NCBI RefSeq assembly: GCF_021390245.1
Contig: NZ_JAJUXH010000001.1
Coordinates: forward strand, 1-64,000
Direction: 5' to 3'
DNA from: Dyadobacter sp. CY323
Lineage (GTDB): Bacteria > Bacteroidota > Bacteroidia > Cytophagales > Spirosomataceae
DNA length: 64,000 bases
Shown here: positions 44,430-53,399 of the stretch, one piece after another
Layout of the letters: every line of letters begins with the position of its first letter
How positions within the stretch are numbered: position 1 is the first letter of the stretch
Program-made: the position numbers and the translations under genes
The notes under the pieces: model-generated
What the model saw: the letters and a program-made list of their open reading frames with translations, nothing else
Database searches by the model: none
Told to the model about the DNA's origin: nothing

Positions 44430-44747
44430 ATGGAAGAAATTTTGAAGCGCCTGGGCGTACCGATCGAAAACTGGATTGTATCCATTTTCGCCGCCGTGTT
44501 AATTGTTTTTTATAGGGTTTACGAGCCAGACGAACCATTGAGCAAGCGGAAGACGATCCGCGTCGTGATAATGGGCCTTTCCAGTGCGCTGTTAGTTCCT
44601 GGCCTGGTCGTCTACTGGGCCAAAGTTCAAAATCCTTTCCTAGCCGCCGTTATCACGGGCCTATCGGTGTACTGCTTTGAACCGATCATGGAGAAGGCAA
44701 AAAGTAAATTAATGACCAAAATCGACAAAACTGATGGAAGCAATTAA
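44430..44747 (+). CDS. Holin-like protein, 105 aa
   Basis: Three probable membrane helices (ENWIVSIFAAVLIVFYRVYE; VIMGLSSALLVPGLVVYWAK; FLAAVITGLSVYCFEPIM) with charged ends and size typical of holins, next to a probable endolysin. No family is assigned. It would form holes in the inner membrane at lysis. Overlaps the next gene by 14 bases. Confidence 0.6.
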   Translation: MEEILKRLGVPIENWIVSIFAAVLIVFYRVYEPDEPLSKRKTIRVVIMGLSSALLVPGLVVYWAKVQNPFLAAVITGLSVYCFEPIMEKAKSKLMTKIDKTDGSN

Positions 44748-45063
44748 CCTAATCAGCACAATCGTAGTTGTGGCTTTATCCCTTTTTATTATCGTGCTCA
44801 CTTTGCGGGCACACGTCCAGATCAAAAAGAATAACGAGTCTATTCTAAAAACAGAGTTCAGCACGATCGGAACCGATACCACGGGCCGGATTGTATACCG
44901 CTGGCTTTTGATCCTGGTTGGCGTTAGTGGCGTGCTTTACGGGCCGTCAGCTGGCGACTTTATCCTATTGCTGTTTGCGGTGATCACCGAACGGCTGATC
45001 ATTTACAGAGCATGCCGCCCAGACGATCGCCTGGGTAGATTTTTAACTAAGTATAACTGGTAA
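44734..45063 (+). CDS. Second small membrane protein of the lysis cassette
   Basis: 109 aa, with helices LISTIVVVALSLFIIVLTLR and YRWLLILVGVSGVLYGPSAG and DFILLLFAVITERLIIY. It resembles a second holin or antiholin by place. It overlaps the holin-like gene and is 5 bases before the endolysin-like gene. Function is inferred only from topology and context. Confidence 0.5.
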   Translation: MEAINLISTIVVVALSLFIIVLTLRAHVQIKKNNESILKTEFSTIGTDTTGRIVYRWLLILVGVSGVLYGPSAGDFILLLFAVITERLIIYRACRPDDRLGRFLTKYNW

Positions 45064-45068
45064 GACCA

Positions 45069-45524
45069 ATGGAATTAGTAGTGACCCGACGCTGGCAAGG
45101 GAACGCCAGTACATTAAGCACATTGTCAGTTGACGGGAAAGTGCATCATTTCATTTTGGAAGATGCCGACCGGGGCCTGGATTCGAAAATGACTTTGCAG
45201 CAAATCGCTGATATCAAAATTAAACGCGAAACAGCGATCCCGACCGGACGTTATAAAGTCATTGTAAGCCATTCGACCAGGTTTAAACGGCTACTGCCGC
45301 GCCTGGTCGATGTGCCTGGTTATTCTGGGATTCTAATCCACCCAGGGAATTACATTCGCAATACGGAAGGTTGTCTGCTTCCTGGCCTTACCAACTTTAA
45401 AGAGGATAAGGAATATTGCGTGGGATCCAGCAAATCAGCTTTCGAGCAGCTTTACGAAAAGATCCTGACCGCCTGGAAACATGAGGACGGGATTTGGATC
45501 ACGATCAAAACAGATTATAAATAG
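45069..45524 (+). CDS. DUF5675 protein, probable cell-wall lytic enzyme
   Basis: 151 aa. Residues ~92-110 read GILIHPGNYIRNTEGCLLPG, the conserved IHxGNxxxxTxGCLL signature of DUF5675, found as the last gene of lysis cassettes in Bacteroidota phages. The His/Cys pair fits an L,D-transpeptidase-like or peptidase active site. No signal peptide, so it depends on the holin. It ends before a nested terminator. Confidence 0.75.
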   Translation: MELVVTRRWQGNASTLSTLSVDGKVHHFILEDADRGLDSKMTLQQIADIKIKRETAIPTGRYKVIVSHSTRFKRLLPRLVDVPGYSGILIHPGNYIRNTEGCLLPGLTNFKEDKEYCVGSSKSAFEQLYEKILTAWKHEDGIWITIKTDYK

Positions 45525-45555
45525 CGCCAGATCCTGGCGTGACATTCGAGCTTTT

Positions 45556-45604
45556 AAAAGATCCGGACAAGCACATTTTTGATGTGACATTGCCCGGATC
45601 TTTT
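45556..45604 (+). terminator. Nested terminator at the end of the late region
   Basis: Outer 11-bp arms (45556-45566 with 45594-45604, aaaagatccgg/ccggatctttt) enclose an inner cacat/atgtg hairpin (45572-45586). T's follow. It separates the lysis cassette from the convergent cargo gene. Confidence 0.7.
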
Positions 45605-45736
45605 GCGGTCGATGCGCCACACGTGACTAAATTCAGATCAGTTGCGCCCGGCCGGAAGATCTATTCTATAGCAGCGCATTTGTGCTCTATGACACTTTTA
45701 AGGGAAACAAAGGGGCGCCACGAAAGCAGTAAATAT

Positions 45737-46540
45737 CTATTTGTATATATCCCATTCCATTTTTTCCTTGATCGAGTATATTTTGAAAATTTGGAAGGCA
45801 AACTCTGCTAACGTACTGACTAATTTGGACAAATCTCCGAATTCCAAAATAATGTGTATGTTGCTTTGGTGAATTTCGGTATTTGGAAATAAGTACTGTA
45901 AAAGAGTATTATAATAAATTGATTGTGGGATCTTATTTACGGGGAATATGGAGCTAGAGTGAGTTATCGAGTGTCTAAACACTGAGATAACCTTCCAGAA
46001 CTCAGTAAATTTGATTTTAAAAACATTCTCTTTTGAATATTTCATAAGCAATCCATCCGACGATGCTTTAATTATATCAAAAATAGCGTCACCCCCCGGA
46101 ATTGTTTGTCTGTTGTAAATCTTTATTTCCTTTGTCGATTTGTCACTGTAATTCAATGTTTCTGGATGTATTCTCCCATTTTCAATAGCAATGTCCTTTA
46201 AAAAGGAGGATAATCGTTCAAAACATTGAGCAAAGGTCGAACAACAATGAAAGGAAATTATCTTTTTCGTTTCATCACGATAATTGTCAAGTGTGATAGA
46301 GTCTATTATGCCCGTATGTTTTCGAACGACCCAATTACCTGGATGTTCTCCACTCCAATCAGATATTATCAGAGCGGTGAATGACAATGTTTTAACTGGA
46401 AAGTCTTTATAATTTTTTTCATAGTCATTCATTGAACGCGAAAGAAGACCTTCTACATGGGAAGACTTTGTTTTCAATGAATTAATTGACGTAAAAAATG
46501 TTTCCAAATGTGGTTGAAATGCATTTTCAGAATTTTCCAT
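45737..46540 (-). CDS. Leftward cargo protein, 267 aa, possible HEPN type
   Basis: AT-rich helical protein between the late operon and the integrase. It contains VFRHSITHSSS with an R-x4-H spacing, the catalytic pattern of HEPN RNases, within a helix-rich context (FTEFWKVISVFRHSITHSSS). The rest (LETFFTSINSLKTKSSHVEG) is not recognised. Convergent to the lysis genes and 31 bases downstream of the integrase, it may be co-transcribed with int in the lysogen, fitting an abortive-infection role. The HEPN call is weak; a single R-x4-H can occur by chance. Confidence 0.45.
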   Translation of the reverse strand: MENSENAFQPHLETFFTSINSLKTKSSHVEGLLSRSMNDYEKNYKDFPVKTLSFTALIISDWSGEHPGNWVVRKHTGIIDSITLDNYRDETKKIISFHCCSTFAQCFERLSSFLKDIAIENGRIHPETLNYSDKSTKEIKIYNRQTIPGGDAIFDIIKASSDGLLMKYSKENVFKIKFTEFWKVISVFRHSITHSSSIFPVNKIPQSIYYNTLLQYLFPNTEIHQSNIHIILEFGDLSKLVSTLAEFAFQIFKIYSIKEKMEWDIYK

Positions 46541-46571
46541 GAGAAGGCTTTTTATTCAAAAATACACCTAT

Positions 46572-47810
46572 TTAGGAGGCGTTTTTTAATTCATCCCAAG
46601 ATTTCATCATAGAAATCAAGCGCTTTTCCCGAATCCGTCCGTAATTCTTCAAATGCTTAGTACTGGTCAGGCCCAGGCATGCAGCCACATCGTCAGGCGG
46701 CATTAACATTTCATTTAGCGCCAGGTCGCAAAATGTCTTTCGGGCTATTTTCGTACTCAGATTAAGCGGAATACCAGTAAAAGCCGCAATCATTTTCAAA
46801 CTCTGATTTCTTTTCTGATTGCTTTTTATAGGTAGATCAGCCAGCGAGTTGTTATATTTTTTGAGAATTTCGACGGCAGGTTCTAAAAGCTTTATTGAAA
46901 ACTTAATCCTGGTTTTAAGGCGCACACCGTGCAAAAACAGGCTATCGCCGTAAGGTTCGACCCGAAATTCCTTTTTAATGTAGTCGCAATGGTGCATACC
47001 GGTAAAACAGTTAAAAACGAACGCGTCTCGCTCTTTTTCCAGGGTTTCCGCCGATTTTGCTGTGATCTTAGTCAACATGTCGTATTTGAAATCATACTGG
47101 TATAGGTGAAGCAATTGGGTAACAGTTAAATGTGTTGTGTCCAGATCTTCTTCCGTTTCTGCCGACCCAGGCATGGTTTCTTCTAAGCAACTGAGCGCCG
47201 GGGACATTCCCTTTTTCTTCGCCCAGCGAAGCATTTGTTTTGCAAATCGGCATACTTTCCGGGCCATACGATCGCCCATGCGTCCGTCAATTAAAAACGT
47301 GAACAGATCGGAAAAGAAAGTGGCCGGGATTTGCATTGGTTTTTTGATGCGTTCAACGTTGCAATATTCCAAAATATGACGGGCGTAATTCTCATTAACT
47401 GAACACGTGGTCGAAGTGATCAGCCCGCTATTTACTTCGACCTGCCTATGCTGAAAATATTGGTTTTTTATTTCTAGTACCGAATAGACAAATTTTTTAT
47501 TGCCCAGGTAATAATCCTTTACTAACTGCGGATAGATAAATTCATATTTAGTAGAAAGAATATTGAAGGTATTATTAACGGTGGTCAATATGCGGCTAAG
47601 TAACTGGTTGCCTACATCTCTATTCTTTGCCCTGCCTATTAATTTTTGATGTTCGGCACTCCAATGAGATTTTTTACAACATATTGAAGTCGACCCGATT
47701 TCCATATCGACGCCGTTTATGTTGATTCTTAGCTGAATCGATCCTGTGGGATCTTTTGCACCCACTTCACCTTTCGCCTCGGACTTCCTGAACCAGAACA
47801 ATACTTTCAT
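46572..47810 (-). CDS. int: Tyrosine recombinase, phage integrase with altered catalytic residues
   Basis: The 412-aa protein from ATG 47810 (MKVLFWFRKSE) has an N-terminal arm-binding domain, a core-binding domain (~100-215) and a catalytic domain. Where Bacteroidota integrases have TG(L)R-x-x-D it reads TGMHHCD (~279), so the first Arg is His. The usual HxxR is KIAR and RHTF is RKTF (~358), and the LGH motif is LGLTS. The Tyr is kept in LKNYGRI. IntDOT is a known precedent for a missing first Arg, but the His changes go further. It lies beside attR and tRNA-Ser, so it should drive site-specific integration. Activity depends on tolerated substitutions. Confidence 0.85.
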   Translation of the reverse strand: MKVLFWFRKSEAKGEVGAKDPTGSIQLRININGVDMEIGSTSICCKKSHWSAEHQKLIGRAKNRDVGNQLLSRILTTVNNTFNILSTKYEFIYPQLVKDYYLGNKKFVYSVLEIKNQYFQHRQVEVNSGLITSTTCSVNENYARHILEYCNVERIKKPMQIPATFFSDLFTFLIDGRMGDRMARKVCRFAKQMLRWAKKKGMSPALSCLEETMPGSAETEEDLDTTHLTVTQLLHLYQYDFKYDMLTKITAKSAETLEKERDAFVFNCFTGMHHCDYIKKEFRVEPYGDSLFLHGVRLKTRIKFSIKLLEPAVEILKKYNNSLADLPIKSNQKRNQSLKMIAAFTGIPLNLSTKIARKTFCDLALNEMLMPPDDVAACLGLTSTKHLKNYGRIREKRLISMMKSWDELKNAS

Positions 47811-47961
47811 TTTTGAGAGTTTGACAAACACAACTAGTTATTTAGGGTTATAGAATATATTATGACGTAACCGCCACTTTATAGCCGTAACCTGAGACGT
47901 AACCGTGTTTCGTGAGATTAAAATGAGATTAAAATGAAGTTTCGAGGCGCATTACAACGTA

Positions 47962-47991
47962 AAAACGACCACCCGAATGGATGGTCGTTTT
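47962..47991. terminator. Terminator of tRNA-Ser inside the prophage end
   Basis: Arms aaaacgacca (47962-47971) and tggtcgtttt (47982-47991) pair perfectly around ten bases and continue outward with one bulge. It lies downstream of the tRNA on its strand, so the phage supplies both a new tRNA 3' end and a new terminator, mirroring the displaced one at 7247-7279. Confidence 0.75.
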
Positions 47992-48016
47992 ACGTTTGGT
48001 CAGCTTTGGAATTGCT

Positions 48017-48033
48017 TTGCAGAGAGGAAGAGA
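48017..48033. other. attR core, 3' end of tRNA-Ser
   Basis: 17 bases identical to 7300-7316; similarity continues to 48040 with one mismatch. It encodes the acceptor end of the intact tRNA, restored by phage sequence. Confidence 0.85.
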
Positions 48034-48106
48034 TTCGAACTCTCGATGCAGTTACCCACATACTACCTTTCCAGGGTAGCTCCTTCAACCACTCGGACAC
48101 CTCTCT
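48020..48106 (-). tRNA. tRNA-Ser(GGA)
   Basis: AGAGAGG (5', 48100-48106) pairs with CCTCTCT (3', 48021-48027), and a long class II variable arm is present. The anticodon loop CTGGAAA gives GGA, read in a stem of CTACC/GGTAG. T-arm GAGAG-TTCGAAT-CTCTT pairs with one G-U. The prophage is inserted in its 3' end. No CCA is encoded. Confidence 0.95.
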
Positions 48107-48155
48107 GTTTGTGGTTACGGGGTGCAAAGATAATAAAGACGGGCAGCAATGCAAA

Positions 48156-49229
48156 TCAAATACTCATTTCCCCTCGTAATGGTGTGCCGAGCATTTCGAT
48201 GCATTTCGTTTTGTCAGTCTCTTTTGCGAAAACGTACATCAACTTCGTGATCGCGGCTTCGGCTGTGATGTCCGAGCCGCTGATCACTCCCGCCTGTTCC
48301 AGAAACTTGCTGGTTTGGTATTGTCCCTGCGTTACCCGGCCGCCGTCGCACTGTGACACGTTAAAAATGATCAGTCCGCGCTCAATGGCTTTGCTGATGG
48401 CGCTCAGGAACCAGATGTCGGTGGTGGCATTTCCCGAGCCGTAGGTTTCTAAAACGACGCCTTTCAGATCGTTAATTCCAAAAACGGCCTCGACGACCCG
48501 TGGCGTGATACCCGGGAACATTTTCAGGAATGCGACCTGGGTGTTCAGCGTTTTGTGGACGATGAATTCGGAGTCGGCGTCAAAGGGTTTTACATATGGC
48601 AAATTATATTCAATGCGTACACCCGCGGTTGCCAGCGGCGGATAATTTTCAGAGTGAAATGCATTGAAATCGGAGCTTTCTTTTTTCTTCGATCGGTTTC
48701 CACGCAAAAGCTGTGAATTGAAATAAATGCACACCTCGCTAATCATGGGATGTCCGAGCCCGTTTTTTGCTGCGGCCAGTTCCAGGGCGGTGATCACATT
48801 TTCGCGTGCATCCGATCTGGCTACTCCAATGGGCAGCTGTGCTCCCGTCAGAATAACGGGTTTATTCAGGTTTTCAAAAAGGTAGCTCAGTGCCGAAGCC
48901 GTATAGGCCATGGTATCTGTCCCGTGCAAAATCACAAAGCTGTCGAATTCATGATAGTTGGTTTCGATGATTTCTGCCAGTTCGATCCAGATTTCCGGGT
49001 TCATGTTGGAGGAGTCGATGGGCTCGGGAAGGGATAGAAATGTGATCTCAAAATCGAGCCTGCTTATTTCGGGCACACGTTCGATAATTTGCTGAAAATC
49101 AAATGGTACCAGTTGATTTTCCTTTCGCTCGTAAATCATTCCGAGTGTTCCCCCGGTATAAATGACCAGAACGGAACCGTTGGCCGGTTCGGGCGAAATC
49201 GGGTTGATACGGATCTTGGAATAGGTCAT
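48156..49229 (-). CDS. ansA: Type I L-asparaginase
   Basis: Hydrolyses asparagine to aspartate and ammonia. The first catalytic Thr is in VIYTGGTLGM (~26), and the second in HGTDTMAYTASAL (~108), with the Asp of the triad there. The Lys part is modified around GAQLPIGVARSDARENV (~138), as usual in this family. There is no signal peptide, so it is a cytoplasmic type I enzyme, 357 aa, slightly longer than E. coli AnsA (338) because of the N-terminus. Its start overlaps the end of tatD by four bases; both are leftward and likely co-transcribed. Confidence 0.9.
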   Translation of the reverse strand: MTYSKIRINPISPEPANGSVLVIYTGGTLGMIYERKENQLVPFDFQQIIERVPEISRLDFEITFLSLPEPIDSSNMNPEIWIELAEIIETNYHEFDSFVILHGTDTMAYTASALSYLFENLNKPVILTGAQLPIGVARSDARENVITALELAAAKNGLGHPMISEVCIYFNSQLLRGNRSKKKESSDFNAFHSENYPPLATAGVRIEYNLPYVKPFDADSEFIVHKTLNTQVAFLKMFPGITPRVVEAVFGINDLKGVVLETYGSGNATTDIWFLSAISKAIERGLIIFNVSQCDGGRVTQGQYQTSKFLEQAGVISGSDITAEAAITKLMYVFAKETDKTKCIEMLGTPLRGEMSI

Positions 49230-49996
49230 GAGGCTTTGATATGGAGGAGTTTTTGTGCTGTTTCTGTGGTCGCGGAAATGACTTCGGCTTTTGTGATCTG
49301 TTTCAAATCAGCGACGCGCTGGGCAACCAGGTCAATGTAGGAAACTTCATTTCGCTTGCCGCGGAAAGGTACAGGTGTGAGGTAGGGGCTGTCGGTTTCC
49401 AATACCAAATTGTCAAGCCCGATAAATGGGATTACTTTGTCCAGACCGCCATTTTTGAATGTCGCCACGCCCCCGATCCCTAGTTTAAAACCTAATTCAA
49501 TAGCTTTTTCAGCTTCTTCCAGCGTTCCGGTAAAGCAATGGAAAATACCCGTTAACCGGGGATCGGCAAATTCTTCGATCAGCCTGACTGTTTCCGAAAA
49601 CGCGCTTCTGCTGTGAATGTCGATCCAGAGATTATGTTTCCGGGCTAATTTGCATTGATATAGAAATGCTTTTTCCTGTTGCTCTTTGAAAGTGACATCC
49701 CAGAAAAGGTCCATCCCAATCTCGCCAACCGCAATAAATGGGTACATGTCCAGCCATTCTTCCATAATGGCCAGCTCATTTTCAAAATCATCTTTGACAT
49801 ACGTCGGATGCAGCCCGATCATCGGCAGACATTTCTCCGGATACTTTTTCGCCAGCTCCATCATCCCTGTAATGGTCCCCGAATCGCAATTGGGCATCCA
49901 GATTTGTTCAATACCAGCCTTCCAGGCCCGGTCGAGCATTTCGTCCCTGTCTTCCGCGTAGTCGTCGCTGTAAATATGTGCGTGGGTTTCGATCAT
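49226..49996 (-). CDS. tatD: TatD-family metal-dependent hydrolase
   Basis: From ATG 49996 (MIETHAHIYSDDYAEDRDEM) the THAHIY start holds the first His pair of the amidohydrolase TIM barrel. MIGLHPTYV, VGEIGMDLFW and DIHSRSAF hold further metal ligands, and GIFHCFTG and LETDSPYLTPVPFRGKRNE the last ligand and family end. 257 aa is normal. TatD acts as a 3'-5' DNase in known members. An upstream in-frame ATG (50029) adds 11 residues not typical of the family. It is followed by ansA with overlap. Confidence 0.9.
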   Translation of the reverse strand: MIETHAHIYSDDYAEDRDEMLDRAWKAGIEQIWMPNCDSGTITGMMELAKKYPEKCLPMIGLHPTYVKDDFENELAIMEEWLDMYPFIAVGEIGMDLFWDVTFKEQQEKAFLYQCKLARKHNLWIDIHSRSAFSETVRLIEEFADPRLTGIFHCFTGTLEEAEKAIELGFKLGIGGVATFKNGGLDKVIPFIGLDNLVLETDSPYLTPVPFRGKRNEVSYIDLVAQRVADLKQITKAEVISATTETAQKLLHIKAS

Positions 49997-50094
49997 TTTT
50001 GAAAACTTATGGCTGTTAGCGATTAGCAATTAGCTTTTTTTGTTAGTGTAGAACGTAAAGCAAAAGTTTTGAAATTAAACAGCTAACAGCTTAT

Positions 50095-51096
50095 TCAATA
50101 CTCTCTCCCTTTCCAAACCGTCTTGCTCGGCAGGTAGTAATTTACCAGCATAATCAAGCCGATACTAACCATATAGAACCAGAAAAGTAGTGCTGCTTTC
50201 CAAAGATCGGGTTGTTTGAGCATGGTGATGGCTGTCAGGGAGATTGCTGTTATAAGTACGTAATATTGGATCAAGCTGGACAATACATGGATGGGGTACC
50301 AAATGGAAATGAGCAGCAATATTGGGATGATCAATGACGAAACGAAGAGGCTTAACCGGGTCGCCCAGTACGACTGCATGACGCCATGCATCCATCTTTT
50401 TCGCTGCCTTAGTAATTCCGGAAATGTGTTTACCGGTTCTGAAATACTCAAAATCTCCGGTTTGTATGCCATTTGAAATTCGTATCCCTCAGCTATAATT
50501 CCCATGAAAAGAGAATAATCCTCAACAATCGAAAAGCCGATTTTCTCAAATCCTCCCATTCTGAAATAGGCTTCACGCGTTACCGCCATGTTGTTGCCCA
50601 TGCCTGTTATAGGGATTTTGAACAGGGAAAAAAAACGTGTTACCGTCAATGCGAAAAGCCACTCCATAGAGAGCAGATCGGCCAGTAAATGACTATGTTT
50701 CATCCTCGTAAGGCCAACCACCACACCTGTTTTCGGTTTAAAATGAGGTAACATTTCTGAAAGCCAGGTCGGTTTTACGGCAATATCAGCGTCACAGTAA
50801 AAAAGGTAATTTCCCCGCGCGCGATGCGCCAAATGGGCCAGCACGTTTGCTTTTCCTTTCAGTCCGGCGAGTTGCGTTGTTATTTTTATGTATTTAAAAT
50901 GAGGCTTATCGTGTATGAAATTCCGGACTTGTTCGGCGGTACCATCATCCGAATCATCGTCTCCAATGATGATTTCAAGCTTTTCTTTTGGGAAATCAAC
51001 ATCGTCGAGCGACCTCAGGCATCTTTCGATATTATGCTCCTCATTTCGCGCAGCTACCAGGATACTAATTAGAATGGGATGATTGGGATCGGGCAT
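50095..51096 (-). CDS. Family 2 glycosyltransferase, membrane type
   Basis: The GT-A domain begins ISILVAARNEEHNIERCLRS with LEIIIGDDDSDDGTAEQVR. FYCDADIAVKP is the DxD metal/nucleotide site, and SIVEDYSLFMGI and QRKRWMHGV hold the ED and Q-x-x-RW motifs of processive synthases. C-terminal helices (FVSSLIIPILLLISIWYPIH, ALLFWFYMVSIGLIMLVNYY) anchor it in the inner membrane. This pattern is close to HasA/NodC-like or BcsA-like polysaccharide synthases, but the product is not predictable. It follows the deacetylase gene with 11 bases, suggesting one polymer modification unit. Confidence 0.85.
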   Translation of the reverse strand: MPDPNHPILISILVAARNEEHNIERCLRSLDDVDFPKEKLEIIIGDDDSDDGTAEQVRNFIHDKPHFKYIKITTQLAGLKGKANVLAHLAHRARGNYLFYCDADIAVKPTWLSEMLPHFKPKTGVVVGLTRMKHSHLLADLLSMEWLFALTVTRFFSLFKIPITGMGNNMAVTREAYFRMGGFEKIGFSIVEDYSLFMGIIAEGYEFQMAYKPEILSISEPVNTFPELLRQRKRWMHGVMQSYWATRLSLFVSSLIIPILLLISIWYPIHVLSSLIQYYVLITAISLTAITMLKQPDLWKAALLFWFYMVSIGLIMLVNYYLPSKTVWKGREY

Positions 51097-51107
51097 GTAC
51101 TACGCGG

Positions 51108-51797
51108 TTAATTCATGGGCAGGGCTGCGAAAGAAAATCCTTCCTGCGTAAAGTGTTCAAGAAATTTCGGTAATGCATACTGCATGTTCTCCGACGCTTT
51201 CAGGCTGTCGTGAAACAAAATAATCGAGCCGGGACGTGTGTACCGGATTGTTTTCTCCAAACACAGTTGCGGAGTGATATTCTTGGAAAAGTCGCCGCTC
51301 AGTACATCCCACATGATGATTTTACGCTCATGCAAGACCATTCTGGACTGGCTCTTTTTGATCCTGCCATATGGCGGACGGAAAAGGTTGGTATTGACAT
51401 TGAGCTGTTTTGTGCACTTGTCAATGTTTTCGAGGTATATTTCGTCCTCCGTTTTCCATCCATTCATGTGGTTAAATGTATGATTGCCAATCGCGTGCCC
51501 GTCGAGAAGCACTTTTTGGAAAACATCCGGATGTTTTCTCACATTATCACCAATGCAAAAGAAAGTCGCCTTCGCATTAAACTGTTTCAATGTATCCAGC
51601 ACCCATTCAGTAATTTCGGGAATCGGTCCGTCGTCGAAAGTTAGAAAGATCTGTTTCTCCTGCGTGGGGATACGCCAGGTGAAGCCCGGGAAAAAAGCTT
51701 TGAGCCAGAAAGGGGAGTGGTGCAAAAACATGGGCAAATATAAAGCGATATAAAGTAAGAAGCTGCCCGGTTTGAGCAGCTTCTCGATCAATAACAA
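51108..51797 (-). CDS. Polysaccharide deacetylase, NodB homology domain
   Basis: The NodB domain reads FLTFDDGPIPEITEWVL with the catalytic D-D pair (~53-54), then NHTFNHMNGW with the H-x3-H metal ligands (~116-120), FRPPYGRIKKSQS (~145) and IILFHDSLKASENM (~195). It removes N- or O-acetyl groups from a polysaccharide such as chitooligosaccharide or peptidoglycan. A short hydrophobic N-terminus (LLYIALYLPMFLHHSPFWL) may anchor it in the membrane. It pairs with the GT2 gene downstream, so together they may make and deacetylate a surface glycan. Confidence 0.88.
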   Translation of the reverse strand: MLLIEKLLKPGSFLLYIALYLPMFLHHSPFWLKAFFPGFTWRIPTQEKQIFLTFDDGPIPEITEWVLDTLKQFNAKATFFCIGDNVRKHPDVFQKVLLDGHAIGNHTFNHMNGWKTEDEIYLENIDKCTKQLNVNTNLFRPPYGRIKKSQSRMVLHERKIIMWDVLSGDFSKNITPQLCLEKTIRYTRPGSIILFHDSLKASENMQYALPKFLEHFTQEGFSFAALPMN

Positions 51798-51831
51798 TTT
51801 ATAGAGGTCAGCCTTAAACGCGATTCAAATG

Positions 51832-53340
51832 TTACGCGTGCGCAAAAGCCGGATTAAACATCGAAAGTGCCTTCGCTTCCAGGAACGACTGGCCCATCAG
51901 ATACTCGTCAACCGCCCGCGCGGCCTCACGTCCTTCGCTGATCGCCCATACTACCAGGGATTGTCCTCTGCGGCAATCTCCCGCAGCAAACACTTTTTCA
52001 TTGGTAGTAGACTGGTAACCATGCGTTTTGATATTACCTCTTTCGTCAAATTCCAATTCAAGATCGTTTAACAGACCTTCTTGTTGCGGATGCAGAAATC
52101 CGGCAGCCAGGAATGCGAGCTCACACGGAATGTTTCTTTCGCTTCCTTCCACTTCCCGCATTTGCATACGCCCCGTTTCAGGATCTTTTTGCCAATCCAA
52201 ATCAACGATTTTCAGCTCTTTCAAATTGCCGTTTTCGTCACCGACAAATTCTTTCGTATTGATTGACCAATGTCTGTCGCAGCCTTCTTCGTGAGACGTT
52301 GATGTCCGGAGCATCATCGGCCAGTTCGGCCATGGCGTGCTCGCATCACGTTCCGTTGGAGGGATGGGCATTAATTCGATCTGTGTGATGGATGCCGCGC
52401 CGTGACGGCCGGATGTACCTACACAGTCGGAGCCTGTATCTCCACCGCCGATCACCACCACGTGCTTGTCTTTTGCGATAATTTGTCCGTTTACGTAGGC
52501 CGCACCGCGGTGGTCAAATTCCGGGTTGATGCCGGCCACGCGTTTGTTTTGCTGGCTCAGGAATTCCATCGCAAAGTGAACGCCTTTCAAGTGTCGTCCC
52601 TGGATTTTTACATCCCTCGGAACCGTAGATCCCATGGTCAGTACCACAGCGTCAAACTCATTTAAAAGCTCGTCGGCTTTGACATTCACTCCTACGTTTA
52701 CATTGGTACGGAATTCAATGCCTTCTTCCTGCATTACGGCAAGACGACGGTCGATAATGCCTTTGTCAAGCTTGAAATCGGGAATTCCATAACGTACCAG
52801 GCCACCGATCTTGTCGGCTCTTTCCAAAAGTGTAACCGTATGGCCGGCCTGGTTGAGCTGGTAGGCAGCCGCTAACCCTGCTGGCCCCGAACCTACAACC
52901 GCTACTTTTTTGCCCGTACGGACTTTCGGTAGTTTAGGTTTCACAAGGTTCAGTTCAAATGCTTTTTCAATGATCGCTTTTTCAATGTACTCGATGGCGA
53001 CCGGGGGTTTGTTGATCCCCAAAACACAGGATGCTTCGCAGGGAGCCGGGCAAATCCTTCCGGTAAATTCCGGGAAGTTGTTGGTAGATGCCAGGATCTC
53101 GTAAGCCAGTGCCCAGTTCTCATCGTAAACCGCATCATTGAACTCCGGTATAATGTTTCCCAGCGGACAACCATTGTGACAAAAAGGGATTCCGCAGTCC
53201 ATGCAACGGGCTGCCTGCTGTTTGGAATTGGAGTCAGTTGGAGCGGTTTCAATTTCACGATAGTCCTGACGGCGTTCGTCAACACTTCTTTTCTTCGGTA
53301 ACTCTCTTTCAAACTCTAAAAATCCGGTTGGTTTTCCCAT
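51832..53340 (-). CDS. gltD: Glutamate synthase small subunit
   Basis: The small subunit passes electrons from NADPH to the large one. [17 protein letters not shown] (~42-58) and [11 protein letters not shown] (~94) hold the Fe-S cysteines. [17 protein letters not shown] (~146) is the FAD GxGxxG, and [12 protein letters not shown] (~294) the NADPH site. C-terminal [18 protein letters not shown] is the flavin end. 502 aa is standard. It is the downstream partner of gltB in a leftward pair, 59 bases apart, with no internal terminator seen. Confidence 0.95.
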   Translation of the reverse strand: MGKPTGFLEFERELPKKRSVDERRQDYREIETAPTDSNSKQQAARCMDCGIPFCHNGCPLGNIIPEFNDAVYDENWALAYEILASTNNFPEFTGRICPAPCEASCVLGINKPPVAIEYIEKAIIEKAFELNLVKPKLPKVRTGKKVAVVGSGPAGLAAAYQLNQAGHTVTLLERADKIGGLVRYGIPDFKLDKGIIDRRLAVMQEEGIEFRTNVNVGVNVKADELLNEFDAVVLTMGSTVPRDVKIQGRHLKGVHFAMEFLSQQNKRVAGINPEFDHRGAAYVNGQIIAKDKHVVVIGGGDTGSDCVGTSGRHGAASITQIELMPIPPTERDASTPWPNWPMMLRTSTSHEEGCDRHWSINTKEFVGDENGNLKELKIVDLDWQKDPETGRMQMREVEGSERNIPCELAFLAAGFLHPQQEGLLNDLELEFDERGNIKTHGYQSTTNEKVFAAGDCRRGQSLVVWAISEGREAARAVDEYLMGQSFLEAKALSMFNPAFAHA

Positions 53341-53399
53341 TCTAAACTTCTTATTAAATCGTTTTTCTAATGAAAGTAACTTTAAATATGGTTGTGGTA

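Larger units (their letters stand above)
7300..48033. mobile_element. Complete-looking tailed prophage in tRNA-Ser(GGA)
   Basis: Direct repeats at 7300-7316 and 48017-48033 (17 identical bases, 23 of 24 when extended to 7323 and 48040) bound about 40.7 kb. The right copy is the 3' end of an intact tRNA-Ser, and a leftward tyrosine recombinase lies beside it. Repressor, replication, packaging, head, tail and lysis genes are all present, without obvious breaks in essential genes. HK97-type packaging proteins and a long tape measure suggest a long-tailed phage. Three leftward cargo genes are carried. The structural block order is unusual, with tape measure and tailspike before protease and capsid. 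Inducibility cannot be judged, and the integrase lacks several canonical active-site residues. Confidence 0.92.

Noticed and set aside
45539..45811. 90-residue frame after the lysis gene
   Set aside because: Covers the nested terminator and the end of the convergent cargo gene; probably not translated.
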